Position numbers and translations under genes: made by a program
Origin: Hyphomonas sp.
GTDB lineage: Bacteria > Pseudomonadota > Alphaproteobacteria > Caulobacterales > Hyphomonadaceae
Length of the DNA stretch: 14,303 nucleotides
Assembly (NCBI GenBank): GCA_029287305.1
Contig: JARFRJ010000480.1
Coordinates: forward strand, 1 to 14,303
Reading direction: 5' to 3'
Notes under the pieces: generated by a model
The model's database searches: none
The model's input: the letters and a program-made list of their open reading frames with translations, nothing else
Told to the model about the DNA's origin: nothing
Part shown: in pieces, positions 1-7,699 of the stretch
Layout: every line of letters starts with the position of its first letter
Numbering within the stretch: position 1 is the first letter of the stretch

Positions 1-29
1 GTGGGCTCGGAGATGTGTATAAGAGACAG
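1..29 (+). other. Residual Nextera sequencing adapter with Tn5 mosaic end (not genomic)
   Basis: Bases 11-29 read AGATGTGTATAAGAGACAG, the 19-bp Tn5 mosaic end used in Nextera tagmentation. Bases 1-10 (GTGGGCTCGG) match the preceding part of the Nextera read-2 adapter. This is library-preparation sequence left at the contig end. It should be trimmed, and any protein starting in it (peptides MGSEMCIRDS or MYKRQ in two frames) has an artificial N-terminus. Confidence 0.97.
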
Positions 30-480
30 TATATCCCTCGACCAGATCGAAACGGATCGAAGTTTAAGCTATCAGAAACTCCCCTCTGGAAAAGCGAATT
101 TAGCAGAGTTTCATATCCAAATGGGGCCCCAAACCCGCTCAGCCCGCTTTTGTCTATTGCAAGCTCCGAGGCTAGGTATGCCGGATGCATTGTCTGTGTC
201 TCAGACCCTATCTGATCCAGCGCGTGCAGACCTGTCTGATACTCATCGGGAAATTTTATTGACGGCGCGTCTTGTCCGCCCTTTCGTTGAGACGGGAAAG
301 CTGATTGGCTTAAAAAAAGGGTCGGTCCTGAAACTTGGCCTGACAGGGCTTCCCGAAATTGAGCTCGTATCCGGCGATCAGTCCGGTCAGGATATTGCCA
401 AGGGAACCCTTAAACGTCAGGGTCAGAGGCTCGTTCTGCACATTGATGAAAGCCGTATAGAGAAAGATAGTCTTCCATAG
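30..480 (+). CDS. FliM/FliN-type flagellar motor switch protein, C-terminal part (5' end missing)
   Basis: About 150 codons of a protein whose N-terminus lies beyond the contig edge; the frame is open from base 31 to the TAG at 478-480. The last 70 residues look like a SpoA (FliM/FliN C-terminal) domain: a helix, then 'IGLKKGSVLKLGL', a hydrophobic strand (ELVSGDQ), and a final 'GTLKRQGQRLVLHIDE' resembling the FliM pattern of a low-copy motif at the C-ring. The preceding segment (AEFHIQMGPQTRSARFCLLQ) resembles the end of the FliM middle domain. FliM forms the cytoplasmic C-ring that sets motor rotation, and CheY-P binds its N-terminus, which is not present here. A full FliM would be about 320 aa. 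The next gene is convergent and not flagellar, so the context neither confirms nor excludes a motor role. Another SpoA-domain protein, such as a FliN/YscQ-like one, is possible. Confidence 0.55.
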
Positions 481-505
481 GTGCCAGACTAGCGCGGACA
501 CGCTC

Positions 506-523
506 TGCAGACTGTAGTCTGCA
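506..523. terminator. Short inverted repeat between convergent genes, possible weak terminator
   Basis: TGCAGACT-GT-AGTCTGCA is a perfect 8-bp inverted repeat, which would fold as about 7 bp with a 4-nt loop. It lies in the 46-bp gap between the convergent FliM-like gene and the Nudix gene. No clear T-tract follows on either strand, so an intrinsic terminator is only a possibility. Confidence 0.35.
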
Positions 524-526
524 CGG

Positions 527-1327
527 TCAGACTTTAATCCGCGAGAGCGGTTCGAAGGTCTGGCCATAGCCGGCCTCTTCAGGAATAAACAAGCCAGAAA
601 CCCCGGCATTATTCTTTCCCATTTTGGGTAGGATCGTCATTACGTCGGATGCCTTAAATCGGCTTTCAGCGTCTTCAACAGTTTTCAGGCCGAGAAGTTT
701 TTTGAGATTCATTCGGGTCGGGAAAATAATATTGGCGCGGCTTTCTGCCTCCATTGTCAAGGCCTGTTCGGGGCCGAGCCAGAGGGCCTCGGTGGTTTCA
801 CGTCCATCCTGATGGGCCGTTTGTCCTGTCGGCAAAGGGGCGAGATAAAAATGCGTGTCAAAGCGTTTGGGCATAATTTCCGGTGTAATCCAATGGCCGA
901 AATGGATCAGACTGTCGAGGTCCAATGCCAGATTATGCGCTTTGATCAGTGCTAGAAAGGACTGCTCACGCAGATCGACAGCGCGACGGAAGGGATCAAG
1001 GCGTGCACATATTTGCGGGCCGACAAGCGCGTTTTCCAGCTCAGGTCCGCCCGCCTTATGACGGGCCAAAATTATTCCCGCCTCTTCATAGGTTTCGCGT
1101 ATGGCTGCGATCCGCAAAGCGCTTTCCGCGGCTGGAAAGTCGCCTTTGATAAAATCACTCCAGGCGGGATCAAAATCCTCCTCATGAAGCTTTCCGCCCG
1201 GAAAAACGAGCGCATTTGAAGCAAATTCAATCTCATGATGACGGCGGACCATCAGGACTTCAAGACTGTCTGTATCGCGCAGCAAAAGCACGGTTGAGGA
1301 TAATTTTGCCTGGTCTGAAGCGGCCAT
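527..1327 (-). CDS. NUDT19-like Nudix hydrolase (probable CoA/acyl-CoA diphosphatase)
   Basis: A 266-aa Nudix-fold protein. The N-terminal strand 'STVLLLRDTDSLEVLMVRR' and 'FPGGK' (residues 43-46) open the domain. The metal-binding helix is 'RETYEEAGI' (77-85, the REUXEEXGU part). The spacing between the first glycine (45) and the RE pair is 32 residues, against 14 in the standard GX5EX7REUXEEXGU box, so about 18 residues are inserted. An interrupted Nudix box is the hallmark of the NUDT19/RP2 group, some members of which cleave CoA and acyl-CoA to 4'-phosphopantetheine derivatives and 3',5'-ADP. The later 'PKRFDTHFYLA' is also usual in these proteins. The substrate is inferred from family, not read from sequence. 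It is the last gene of a minus-strand run, starting 12 bp after the stop of the PSD-like gene, so co-transcription with that gene and the Atm1-type exporter is likely. Confidence 0.8.
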   Translation of the reverse strand: MAASDQAKLSSTVLLLRDTDSLEVLMVRRHHEIEFASNALVFPGGKLHEEDFDPAWSDFIKGDFPAAESALRIAAIRETYEEAGIILARHKAGGPELENALVGPQICARLDPFRRAVDLREQSFLALIKAHNLALDLDSLIHFGHWITPEIMPKRFDTHFYLAPLPTGQTAHQDGRETTEALWLGPEQALTMEAESRANIIFPTRMNLKKLLGLKTVEDAESRFKASDVMTILPKMGKNNAGVSGLFIPEEAGYGQTFEPLSRIKV

Positions 1328-1339
1328 ATAAAGAGGGTC

Positions 1340-2323
1340 CTATGAGATGTCGTCAGAGGTTTTTTTCAGCTTTTTCACAAGCCGGGCCGCGGCATCCTCC
1401 AAGCCGTCTGGTTTTGAGGTGGGCTTAGTTTCAGGCTTATGGTCAGGCTGAGGGGTTAGCTCGGCTGGGGTAGCCTCTTCTGATTGTGAGGGTTTGGGCG
1501 CATTTGCCTCTGCCTTGGAGACGGGCGGCTGTGCGTGCGATACATCCTCTAGAACCGGTTTGGGGGTTGTTTTATGGGTATCTTCACCCAGAAAATCCGC
1601 CACATTGGCAGCAGAAATGTGTGCCTCTTCATCACGTTTTAATCGACACAGAACGGTTTCAGAACCGATCAGGCTTTGCCCTTTGCTGATCAGCAATCGG
1701 GCATCTTCGGCCAAATAGATATCACACCAGCCGCCAAGGCGTCGTTTGGCGATGATGGAGCCTGCCTCAACACTGTCACCCTGTTTTGAGGTAATCTCCA
1801 GACGCGGACCAAAGCCGCCTGTGGCGGCGGTATAGCCGATCCGGATACCGAGATTTTCAAAGCAGAAATGCACTTTGGCCAAGCCCTCTTTTTCCGGGTG
1901 ATGCGCTGTGATCACGCTGGAATCGGCATCTTCGAGAATAATTGAGCATAATTTTCCGCTGATCATGGCATAGAGCGCATTGGTCGAGGCTGGTGAGGAG
2001 GCAATGCGTAGACGTAAATATGTGCCGCCGCCAAGGCGTAATTCTGGCGGTGGGCTTGCGGGCATCACGGAGTGCACAATCCCGTCGCAGGGCGCGATAA
2101 CAAGATTTTCTGTCACAGGCGGGGGTATACGTAATTGTCGGCGTGTGGCGAGCAGTATTATTATAGCGATGACAAGGCTTAAGAAGAATAGGGGTGCCCA
2201 GAACTGGCCGAGCACAAGACCGATAAACAGGGTCGCTGCGGCGCCGATCAGACCTTCCACATCGAATCGGCTTTTGGCCCAGACCTGGTCAGAGGACCAT
2301 TTTGAAGGACGTGGTTCTTGCAT
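1340..2323 (-). CDS. Phosphatidylserine decarboxylase-like membrane protein lacking the pyruvoyl site (likely pseudoenzyme)
   Basis: A 327-aa protein. Residues 23-59 form two membrane segments. Residues 74-228 follow the short (type II) PSD fold: 'NLVIAPCDG' (73-81, family SPADG), 'SPASTN...ISGK' (110-124, family SPLDVHVN..VSGK), 'VEAGSIIAKRRLGGWCDIYL' (185-204, family GxRFGSRVDxYLP) and 'KGQSLIGSETVL' (214-225). Active PSD cleaves itself between Gly and Ser in the GS motif and turns that Ser into the pyruvoyl cofactor. Here the pair is Gly197-Gly198, and the position of the catalytic His is Asn115. Decarboxylation of phosphatidylserine is therefore not expected. Residues about 245-327 are an added Pro/Lys/Glu-rich, probably disordered tail ending in a short charged helix. 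The start is supported by GAGAGG upstream of the ATG; the exporter stop lies 2 bp before it. Role unknown; a lipid-binding or regulatory pseudoenzyme is inferred. A genuine psd gene probably lies elsewhere in the genome. Confidence 0.75.
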   Translation of the reverse strand: MQEPRPSKWSSDQVWAKSRFDVEGLIGAAATLFIGLVLGQFWAPLFFLSLVIAIIILLATRRQLRIPPPVTENLVIAPCDGIVHSVMPASPPPELRLGGGTYLRLRIASSPASTNALYAMISGKLCSIILEDADSSVITAHHPEKEGLAKVHFCFENLGIRIGYTAATGGFGPRLEITSKQGDSVEAGSIIAKRRLGGWCDIYLAEDARLLISKGQSLIGSETVLCRLKRDEEAHISAANVADFLGEDTHKTTPKPVLEDVSHAQPPVSKAEANAPKPSQSEEATPAELTPQPDHKPETKPTSKPDGLEDAAARLVKKLKKTSDDIS

Positions 2324-2325
2324 AT

Positions 2326-4167
2326 CTACCTCTCAATACCAGACGATATGTGGACTTTTTCAGAGACTTGTCTTTGCCACATTTGAGCATATTCCCCGCC
2401 CTGAGCCAAGAGGGCGTTATGCGTGCCGCGCTCGCTAATCTGGCCTTGCTCTAGGACAATGATTTCATCTGCCTTCTGTATGGTTGACAGTCTGTGCGCC
2501 ACCATCAAGGTTGTGCGCCCTTTGGCGGCTTCTTCCAAAGCTGTTTGTACGGCGAGTTCTGTGGCGCTGTCGAGGGCCGATGTTGCCTCATCCAGAATGA
2601 GCACAGCCGGATCGGTTAAAATAACCCGGGCGATCCCGACGCGTTGTTTCTCTCCGCCGGAAAGTTTCACCCCGCGCTCGCCAACCCTTGTCTCCCAGCC
2701 ATCGGGCAGGCTTTCAATAAAGCTGAGGAGCTGGGCCCGCCGGGCGGCCTCTTTCAGCTCTTCCAGCGTTGCCTCCGGCTTTCCATAGGCAAGATTGGCG
2801 CGCAATGTATCATTGAATAATACGACATCTTGGGGGACAAGGCCAAAAGCTTGGCGCAGGCTCGTCTGGCGGACTGTGCGGATGTCCTGACCATCGATTA
2901 GAATACGTCCCTTTTCAACATCATAAAACCGAAAGAGCAGCTTTAAAAGCGTGGATTTACCAGCGCCGGAGGTGCCGACAAAGGCTGTGGTTTTGCCGGA
3001 CGGAATTGTAAAGCTGATATTTTTCAGGCCGACCGCGCGCCCGGAATGGGAAAAGCTGACATGTTCGAATTTGACCTCGCCTTTGGGGCTTGTCAGAGCC
3101 TGCGCATCCTTGGCGTCTGCGACCTCGCTTTGCATACCCATCAAGCCATATAGTTTTTCCAGATCAACGGCCCCCTGTTTAATCTCACGCCAAGCCCATC
3201 CCAGTATATTAAGCGGGCGATAGAGGTTCAGCATCAACATCATCACCGCGGCCAATGCCCCGATCTGCAAATTACCGGCCCAGATTTGCCAGGCGGTAAA
3301 TCCCATCATCATAAAAAGGCCCGTATTCATGATGAATTCCTGACCCGCATTCAAAAGCGTAAGGGACCGGGCTGTCTCGACATAGCGTGTATTATAGCTT
3401 TGCATAGCGCTGTCATAGCGCGCAATCTCCCGCGCTTCGGAGGCAAAGGCTTTGACCGTTTCAAAATTGGTCAGGCTGTCTATGGCCCGGGCGCGTAATT
3501 CGGTATCGGCTTCATTCATCCGGCGTCTTTGAAGCACCCGCCATTCGGTCATGGTGAAAGTAAAGACACCATAAAGCACCACCGTCATCAGAGCGATAAC
3601 CGCCAGAAAGGGATGATAGGCGGTGGCCAGCAATATGGCCGCAAGGCCTAATTCTACTAGGGTTGGTCCAATATTAAAGGCGATGAAGCGCAAGAGATAA
3701 TCCACCGCGCTGGCGCCGCGTTCGATAATCCGGTTCAGCGCTCCGGCGCGGCGCGTCTGGTGGAAATTCAGTGAGAGATATTGCGCATGCCCATAGGCAT
3801 CGACGCAGACAATACGCTGCGCATCCTGACTGACCGGGGTAAAAAACCAGTCCCTGATTTGCGGCAATCCGGCAGATAGGAAACGCCCGCCTGTAAAAAT
3901 CAGAAGGAAGATCAGCCCGGCGGTTAAAGCGCTGCGCGCGCCCTCACCCTCAGCGAGGCGATCAATCGCTGTGCCCAGATAGACGGGCGCGGCAACAGCG
4001 ATAATTTTTGCCAGCAAGGTCAAGAGGATAGCTAGGCCCATAACAGGTCGCCAGCGCTTTAGGTCTGGCCGGGCCAGAATTCTCACTATCCGCCAGACAG
4101 AAACGGCAATGCCGCCATCGGCGCTTTCTATCTGATCGGGATTTTTGGGGGAGGGGGACTGGGTCAT
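2326..4167 (-). CDS. Atm1-type half ABC exporter (glutathione-conjugate / heavy-metal resistance family)
   Basis: From the ATG at 4167 this is 613 aa, the usual size of bacterial Atm1 proteins. The transmembrane domain (about residues 35-340) carries Atm1 signatures: 'LSLNFHQTRRAG' and 'RIIERG' (131-150), 'FIAFNIGPTLVE' (161-172), 'EWRVLQRRRMNEAD' and 'RAIDSLTNFETVK' (208-239). It also has an N-x-x-Q pair in 'NAGQ' (273-276), like the glutathione-pocket residues of the Novosphingobium homologue. The nucleotide-binding domain has Walker A GTSGAGKST (398-406), Q-loop Gln446, signature LSGGEKQR (502-509), Walker B VLILDE (522-527) and H-loop His558. It would work as a homodimer in the inner membrane, exporting glutathione-linked sulfur or metal species; the cargo is inferred. 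The frame stays open upstream to 4326. An ATG at 4260 is an alternative start, but neither start has a clear ribosome site, and the extra residues precede the normal family N-terminus. First gene of a three-gene run. Confidence 0.9.
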   Translation of the reverse strand: MTQSPSPKNPDQIESADGGIAVSVWRIVRILARPDLKRWRPVMGLAILLTLLAKIIAVAAPVYLGTAIDRLAEGEGARSALTAGLIFLLIFTGGRFLSAGLPQIRDWFFTPVSQDAQRIVCVDAYGHAQYLSLNFHQTRRAGALNRIIERGASAVDYLLRFIAFNIGPTLVELGLAAILLATAYHPFLAVIALMTVVLYGVFTFTMTEWRVLQRRRMNEADTELRARAIDSLTNFETVKAFASEAREIARYDSAMQSYNTRYVETARSLTLLNAGQEFIMNTGLFMMMGFTAWQIWAGNLQIGALAAVMMLMLNLYRPLNILGWAWREIKQGAVDLEKLYGLMGMQSEVADAKDAQALTSPKGEVKFEHVSFSHSGRAVGLKNISFTIPSGKTTAFVGTSGAGKSTLLKLLFRFYDVEKGRILIDGQDIRTVRQTSLRQAFGLVPQDVVLFNDTLRANLAYGKPEATLEELKEAARRAQLLSFIESLPDGWETRVGERGVKLSGGEKQRVGIARVILTDPAVLILDEATSALDSATELAVQTALEEAAKGRTTLMVAHRLSTIQKADEIIVLEQGQISERGTHNALLAQGGEYAQMWQRQVSEKVHISSGIER

Positions 4168-4222
4168 GTCGATAAAATAGGAGGCTTCAGCCAATTGTGC
4201 CAGCTTTAAAGCGTTTTTGAGG

Positions 4223-4228
4223 TATAAT
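4223..4228 (+). promoter_or_regulatory. Possible -10 box for the LOG gene
   Basis: A perfect TATAAT lies 78 bp before the ATG of the LOG gene, in the divergent region between it and the Atm1-type exporter. I find no good -35 hexamer at 16-18 bp, so this is tentative. If real, it favours the shorter exporter start at 4167. Confidence 0.3.
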
Positions 4229-4306
4229 GATTTTATTAGTTTGGTGGGCTTGGAAGGCATCCTGTTTTGCCTGTATGACATCTGACAAAAGGGACACAAG
4301 CGATCC

Positions 4307-4867
4307 ATGTCTGATATAAAATCCATTTGCGTTTATTGCGGCTCGTCCAATGCGGTGACGCCGGCTTATTTGATCCTTGCCAGAGAGCTTGGTCAGGCTC
4401 TTGTCCAGCAAGGTCTTCGGCTGGTCTATGGCGGTGGCGGGGTTGGCTTGATGGGAGCGTGCGCTCAGGCGGCCCATCAGGCGGGCGGCGATGTGCTGGG
4501 CATTATTCCGCGCTTCCTGCTGCAAAAAGAACGCATATATGAAGATGTTGAACATCGCATCGTTGAGGATATGCATACCCGCAAACAGATGATGTTTGAT
4601 GAATCAGATGCCTTTATTGTCTTGCCTGGCGGTATTGGTACGCTGGAAGAGGCCGTTGAAATGCTCTCTTGGGCGCGTCTCGGCCTGCATGCCAAGCCAA
4701 TGGCCTTCCTCGATGAAGACGGATTTTGGGACCCATTTTTTGAGCTGATGGATCATATTATTGAAGGTAAGTTTACCCCGGAAGCCTTTCGTAGCCTGCT
4801 TATACACGCTGATACACCGCAAATGGCGATCAGCGCGCTTAAAGATCATCATGTCAAACTGAGTTAG
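4307..4867 (+). CDS. LOG-family protein (nucleotide 5'-monophosphate phosphoribohydrolase)
   Basis: A 186-aa single-domain Rossmann-like protein of the TIGR00730/LOG ('lonely guy') family, at full family length. It opens with 'SICVYCGSS' (6-14), followed by 'LVYGGGGVGLMG' (39-50). The two family motifs are 'MHTRKQMM' (89-96, with Arg92 and Lys93) and 'PGGIGTLEE' (107-115), which bind the ribose-phosphate and supply the catalytic Glu. LOG enzymes release the base from cytokinin riboside monophosphates; many bacterial members act on AMP or other NMPs as clean-up enzymes. Which substrate applies here cannot be read from the sequence. It is cytosolic, transcribed alone, divergent from the exporter run and convergent with gltX 31 bp downstream. 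Confidence 0.93.
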   Translation: MSDIKSICVYCGSSNAVTPAYLILARELGQALVQQGLRLVYGGGGVGLMGACAQAAHQAGGDVLGIIPRFLLQKERIYEDVEHRIVEDMHTRKQMMFDESDAFIVLPGGIGTLEEAVEMLSWARLGLHAKPMAFLDEDGFWDPFFELMDHIIEGKFTPEAFRSLLIHADTPQMAISALKDHHVKLS

Positions 4868-4898
4868 AGCCTAGAGCGTGTCCTATATTTGGGCAAAT

Positions 4899-6236
4899 TT
4901 AGCCATCAAGACGGGTCTTGGCACGTTCCCGGCCCATCAGGGGTAAAAGCGCACTCATATCCGGGCCATAACCCAGCCCGGTCAAGGCTTTGCGCAGGGG
5001 CATAAACAGCGCCTTGCCCTTGCGCCCGGTTTTCTCTTTCAGAGCCGCCGTCCAAGCGCGCCAGGCGCCATCACCAAATTCAAGCTCTGGCAGAAGCGCG
5101 ATGGCGTCCTCTATATAGGCGCGGTCTTCCTCAGCAATCACAGGCGCGATCACCCCATAGACAATCTCAATCCAAGGGCGGATATCCTGCACCGTCTCAC
5201 AATTGGCTTTGACCGTCTCCCAAAAGGCTGGGTCTTGAACGGCGCGTTGATCAATGGCGGCTAAGTCCATTTGCATATCAGCAAAGGATTTCTCGCGTAT
5301 AAAGGCGGCGTTTAGGCGTTTCAGTTCAGCCTCATCAAAGCGGGCGGGTGCCCGGCCAAATTTATCAAAGCCAAATTCCGCGGCAAGCTCGCCAAGCGAG
5401 GCGCGTGGCTCAATATTCTCACTTGTGCCAAGCTTGGCCAGAAGGGAACAGATTGCCATCGGCTCAATGCCCTGCTCGCGCAAAACATCCATGGACAGGG
5501 AGCCGAGGCGTTTGGATAAAGCGGCCCCGTCCGCTCCGATCAGTAAAGACGTGTGCGCCATCTCAGGCGGTGTGCCGCCAAGCGCCTGGATAATCTCAAT
5601 CTGAGCGCCCGAATTGGTGACATGATCTTCGCCGCGCACAATATGGCTGATCTGATAGTCAATATCATCGACCACGCTTGGCAATGTATAGAGAAAAGAG
5701 CCATCATCCCGGATCAGGACAGGGTCAGACAAAGAGTGCGTATCAATGCTTTGGGCCCCACGCACCAGATCTACCCAATCCACGCGCCCACCTGAAAGTT
5801 TAAATCGCCAATGCGGGCGGCGTCCTTCGCCCTCAAGCGCCGCGCGCGCCTCAACGCTTAAATCCAGACCCGCCCGGTCATAGACAGGGGGCCGGCCCCG
5901 ACTGAGGGCGATTTTGCGCTTCCGGTCCAATTCCTCGCTGGTTTCATAACAGGCATAGAGCAGGCCCATATCCCGCAATCTGTCTGCCGCGGCCTGATAT
6001 CTGTCGAAACGATCAGACTGATTGAAGCTTTCTGCCCAATTCAAGCCAAGCCAGGTCAAATCTTCTTTAATTGCGGCTTCATAGGCCTGTGTTGAACGGG
6101 CCTGATCGGTATCATCAATGCGCAGGATAAACCGCCCACCTTGCGCAGATGCAAACAGGTAATTGATCAAGGCCGTGCGCACATTGCCGATATGCAATTT
6201 GCCGGTTGGGGAAGGGGCAAAGCGTAGGGTGACCAT
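4899..6236 (-). CDS. gltX: Glutamate--tRNA ligase (class I)
   Basis: A 445-aa glutamyl-tRNA synthetase, full length. It attaches glutamate to tRNA in the cytosol with ATP. The catalytic domain starts with 'RFAPSPTGKLHIGN' (5-18, HIGH motif) and contains 'LRIDDTD' (38-44) and 'DDGSFLYTLPSVVDD' (177-191). The second ATP motif is 'LSKRLG' (240-245, KMSKS equivalent). The C-terminal anticodon-binding region ends with the usual 'ALTG...LLPLMGRERAKTRL'. The length and the 'SKRLGSLS...LREQGIEPMA' context resemble the second GluRS type that many alphaproteobacteria carry beside the standard one. In some species the two copies divide the charging of tRNA-Glu and tRNA-Gln, so the symbol could be gltX2. 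A good ribosome site (GGAGA) lies 7 bp before the ATG. It is downstream of, and on the same strand as, the MFS gene, with a 125-bp gap that may hold its own promoter. Confidence 0.96.
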   Translation of the reverse strand: MVTLRFAPSPTGKLHIGNVRTALINYLFASAQGGRFILRIDDTDQARSTQAYEAAIKEDLTWLGLNWAESFNQSDRFDRYQAAADRLRDMGLLYACYETSEELDRKRKIALSRGRPPVYDRAGLDLSVEARAALEGEGRRPHWRFKLSGGRVDWVDLVRGAQSIDTHSLSDPVLIRDDGSFLYTLPSVVDDIDYQISHIVRGEDHVTNSGAQIEIIQALGGTPPEMAHTSLLIGADGAALSKRLGSLSMDVLREQGIEPMAICSLLAKLGTSENIEPRASLGELAAEFGFDKFGRAPARFDEAELKRLNAAFIREKSFADMQMDLAAIDQRAVQDPAFWETVKANCETVQDIRPWIEIVYGVIAPVIAEEDRAYIEDAIALLPELEFGDGAWRAWTAALKEKTGRKGKALFMPLRKALTGLGYGPDMSALLPLMGRERAKTRLDG

Positions 6237-6361
6237 AGGTCTGTCTCCATGCGTTAAATATCAAAACCGTCTTCGACACCAAATTAGCCTAAATACCAAG
6301 GAGAATTTGAACTTGGCAAGGTTTTTGAGCCCTTTATACAGAGGACCCCTTTACCCCAGAT

Positions 6362-7597
6362 TTATGTCCGCGGGTCAAGATCACCGCCCGGCAGGCCGGC
6401 AGGCAAGACCGGTTGCCAGGCTGCCTGATCAGGCTCTGCGACTGGTTCCTTATGGATTTTCCGGGCCAGCATAACCCCTCCTAGGACAGCAAGTCCAATA
6501 GCGGCAAAGGCAAACAGTCCACTAGGCCCTAATCCTGTGAGCATAATTAAACCCGCAATCACAGGCCCAAGGACAGAGCCAAATGCCCAAACCAGCATCA
6601 AGACCGACATCAGAGCGGTTATATCGCCATCCTCCGCGCGGTCTGTCCCATGCGCAATGCAGACCCCATAAAAAGATAAGGAGCCTGCACCCCACAGGGA
6701 TAATAGAACCAGACTAGCCGCAACAGGCAGGCTTTGACCAAAAAGAAACAGACTAAGCGCCGCCAGACCTGACAGGATAGCCATTATCGCAATCACGGTC
6801 CGACGGTCAAAATGATCGGACAAGCGCCCGGCTGGCCATTGGCTGATCAATCCGCCAATATTGGCGGCCCCATAGGCAAGCACGGCCCATTTCAATTGTG
6901 TCTCTGGCTCACTAAGGAGAGTGGCATAAAGAGGTAGGAGGGCAAGCACAGCCGTATTGACAAATCCGGCAATAAAGACACCGATCGCGGCAGAGGGGGA
7001 TTGTTTGATCAGATAGATCAAATCTAGGCGTTCGATCGGGATGCGTAACGGTTCCTGGCGCCGTGTCATACAGATTGGCACCAGAGCCATAGTGAGAAAT
7101 AGGCCAGCGATAAGAAAATTTCTCGGGTCCAGTACCGCAGCGCCAGCGATAATCACCGGGCCACAAAATAGCGCCGCCTTGGCGGCAAGATTATAAAACC
7201 CAAGCACATTCCCGCGTTGCTCTTTTGGTGTCGCTCGTCCGAGCCAAGCTTCGGCAGCAGCAAACATAGCGGCAAAACTGATCCCTTGGGCAAAGCGTAT
7301 CAAGGCCCAACCTATATCAGACAAAAACAGGCCCTGCGCCAGGACGGTCACGCCTGTTAAAGCGCCTGCTGAGGCAAAACTACGGATATTACCATATTCG
7401 CCGATGAATTTCGGTGCGAAAAAGGCCCCGATCATAAAGCCAGCCATATGCAAGCTGATGACTAATCCAATACTGAAGGAGGACAGGCCAAACTCTTGCA
7501 GGCCTATGGGTGTGATGACGTTTAATATCCCGCCCGCCAATTGCAAAAACCACACCGCGACAATAAGGGATGAGACCGTGCGTATCATGAAAGACAT
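6362..7597 (-). CDS. MFS transporter, YcaD-like
   Basis: A 411-aa major facilitator with about 12 hydrophobic segments, split into two halves by a cytoplasmic loop near residues 175-195 ('TRRQEPLRIPIERLD'). The first half includes 'GFMIGAFFAPKFIGEYGNIR' between segments 2 and 3, an MFS motif A-like loop. It also has 'AAEAWLGRATPKEQRGNVLGFYN' (about 114-136), a segment typical of the YcaD/CynX-like group, where AEAWL and RG.VLG recur. The second half has 'PAGRLSDHFDRRTVIA', the matching loop. Substrates of YcaD-type transporters are not established, so none is assigned. The last about 30 residues form a Pro/Gly-rich soluble tail. The start at 7597 has AAGG close upstream. Inner-membrane protein; gltX lies downstream on the same strand. 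Confidence 0.85.
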   Translation of the reverse strand: MSFMIRTVSSLIVAVWFLQLAGGILNVITPIGLQEFGLSSFSIGLVISLHMAGFMIGAFFAPKFIGEYGNIRSFASAGALTGVTVLAQGLFLSDIGWALIRFAQGISFAAMFAAAEAWLGRATPKEQRGNVLGFYNLAAKAALFCGPVIIAGAAVLDPRNFLIAGLFLTMALVPICMTRRQEPLRIPIERLDLIYLIKQSPSAAIGVFIAGFVNTAVLALLPLYATLLSEPETQLKWAVLAYGAANIGGLISQWPAGRLSDHFDRRTVIAIMAILSGLAALSLFLFGQSLPVAASLVLLSLWGAGSLSFYGVCIAHGTDRAEDGDITALMSVLMLVWAFGSVLGPVIAGLIMLTGLGPSGLFAFAAIGLAVLGGVMLARKIHKEPVAEPDQAAWQPVLPAGLPGGDLDPRT

Positions 7598-7699
7598 GCC
7601 TTAACGGGATATTTGAAAACAGCTAAATGCGTATGATTATCACTGATGGCGATGTATTTGATATTCTATAAAAGAGTAGTAATCCTGTATAGACGTAAA

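Noticed and set aside
1..215. Reading frames starting in the first bases (N-termini MGSEMCIRDS and MYKRQ)
   Set aside because: Both starts lie in the Nextera adapter; they are translation of contaminant DNA.
1980..2438. A 152-codon plus-strand frame over the PSD-like and exporter genes
   Set aside because: Antisense to two well-supported genes and without any recognisable domain.
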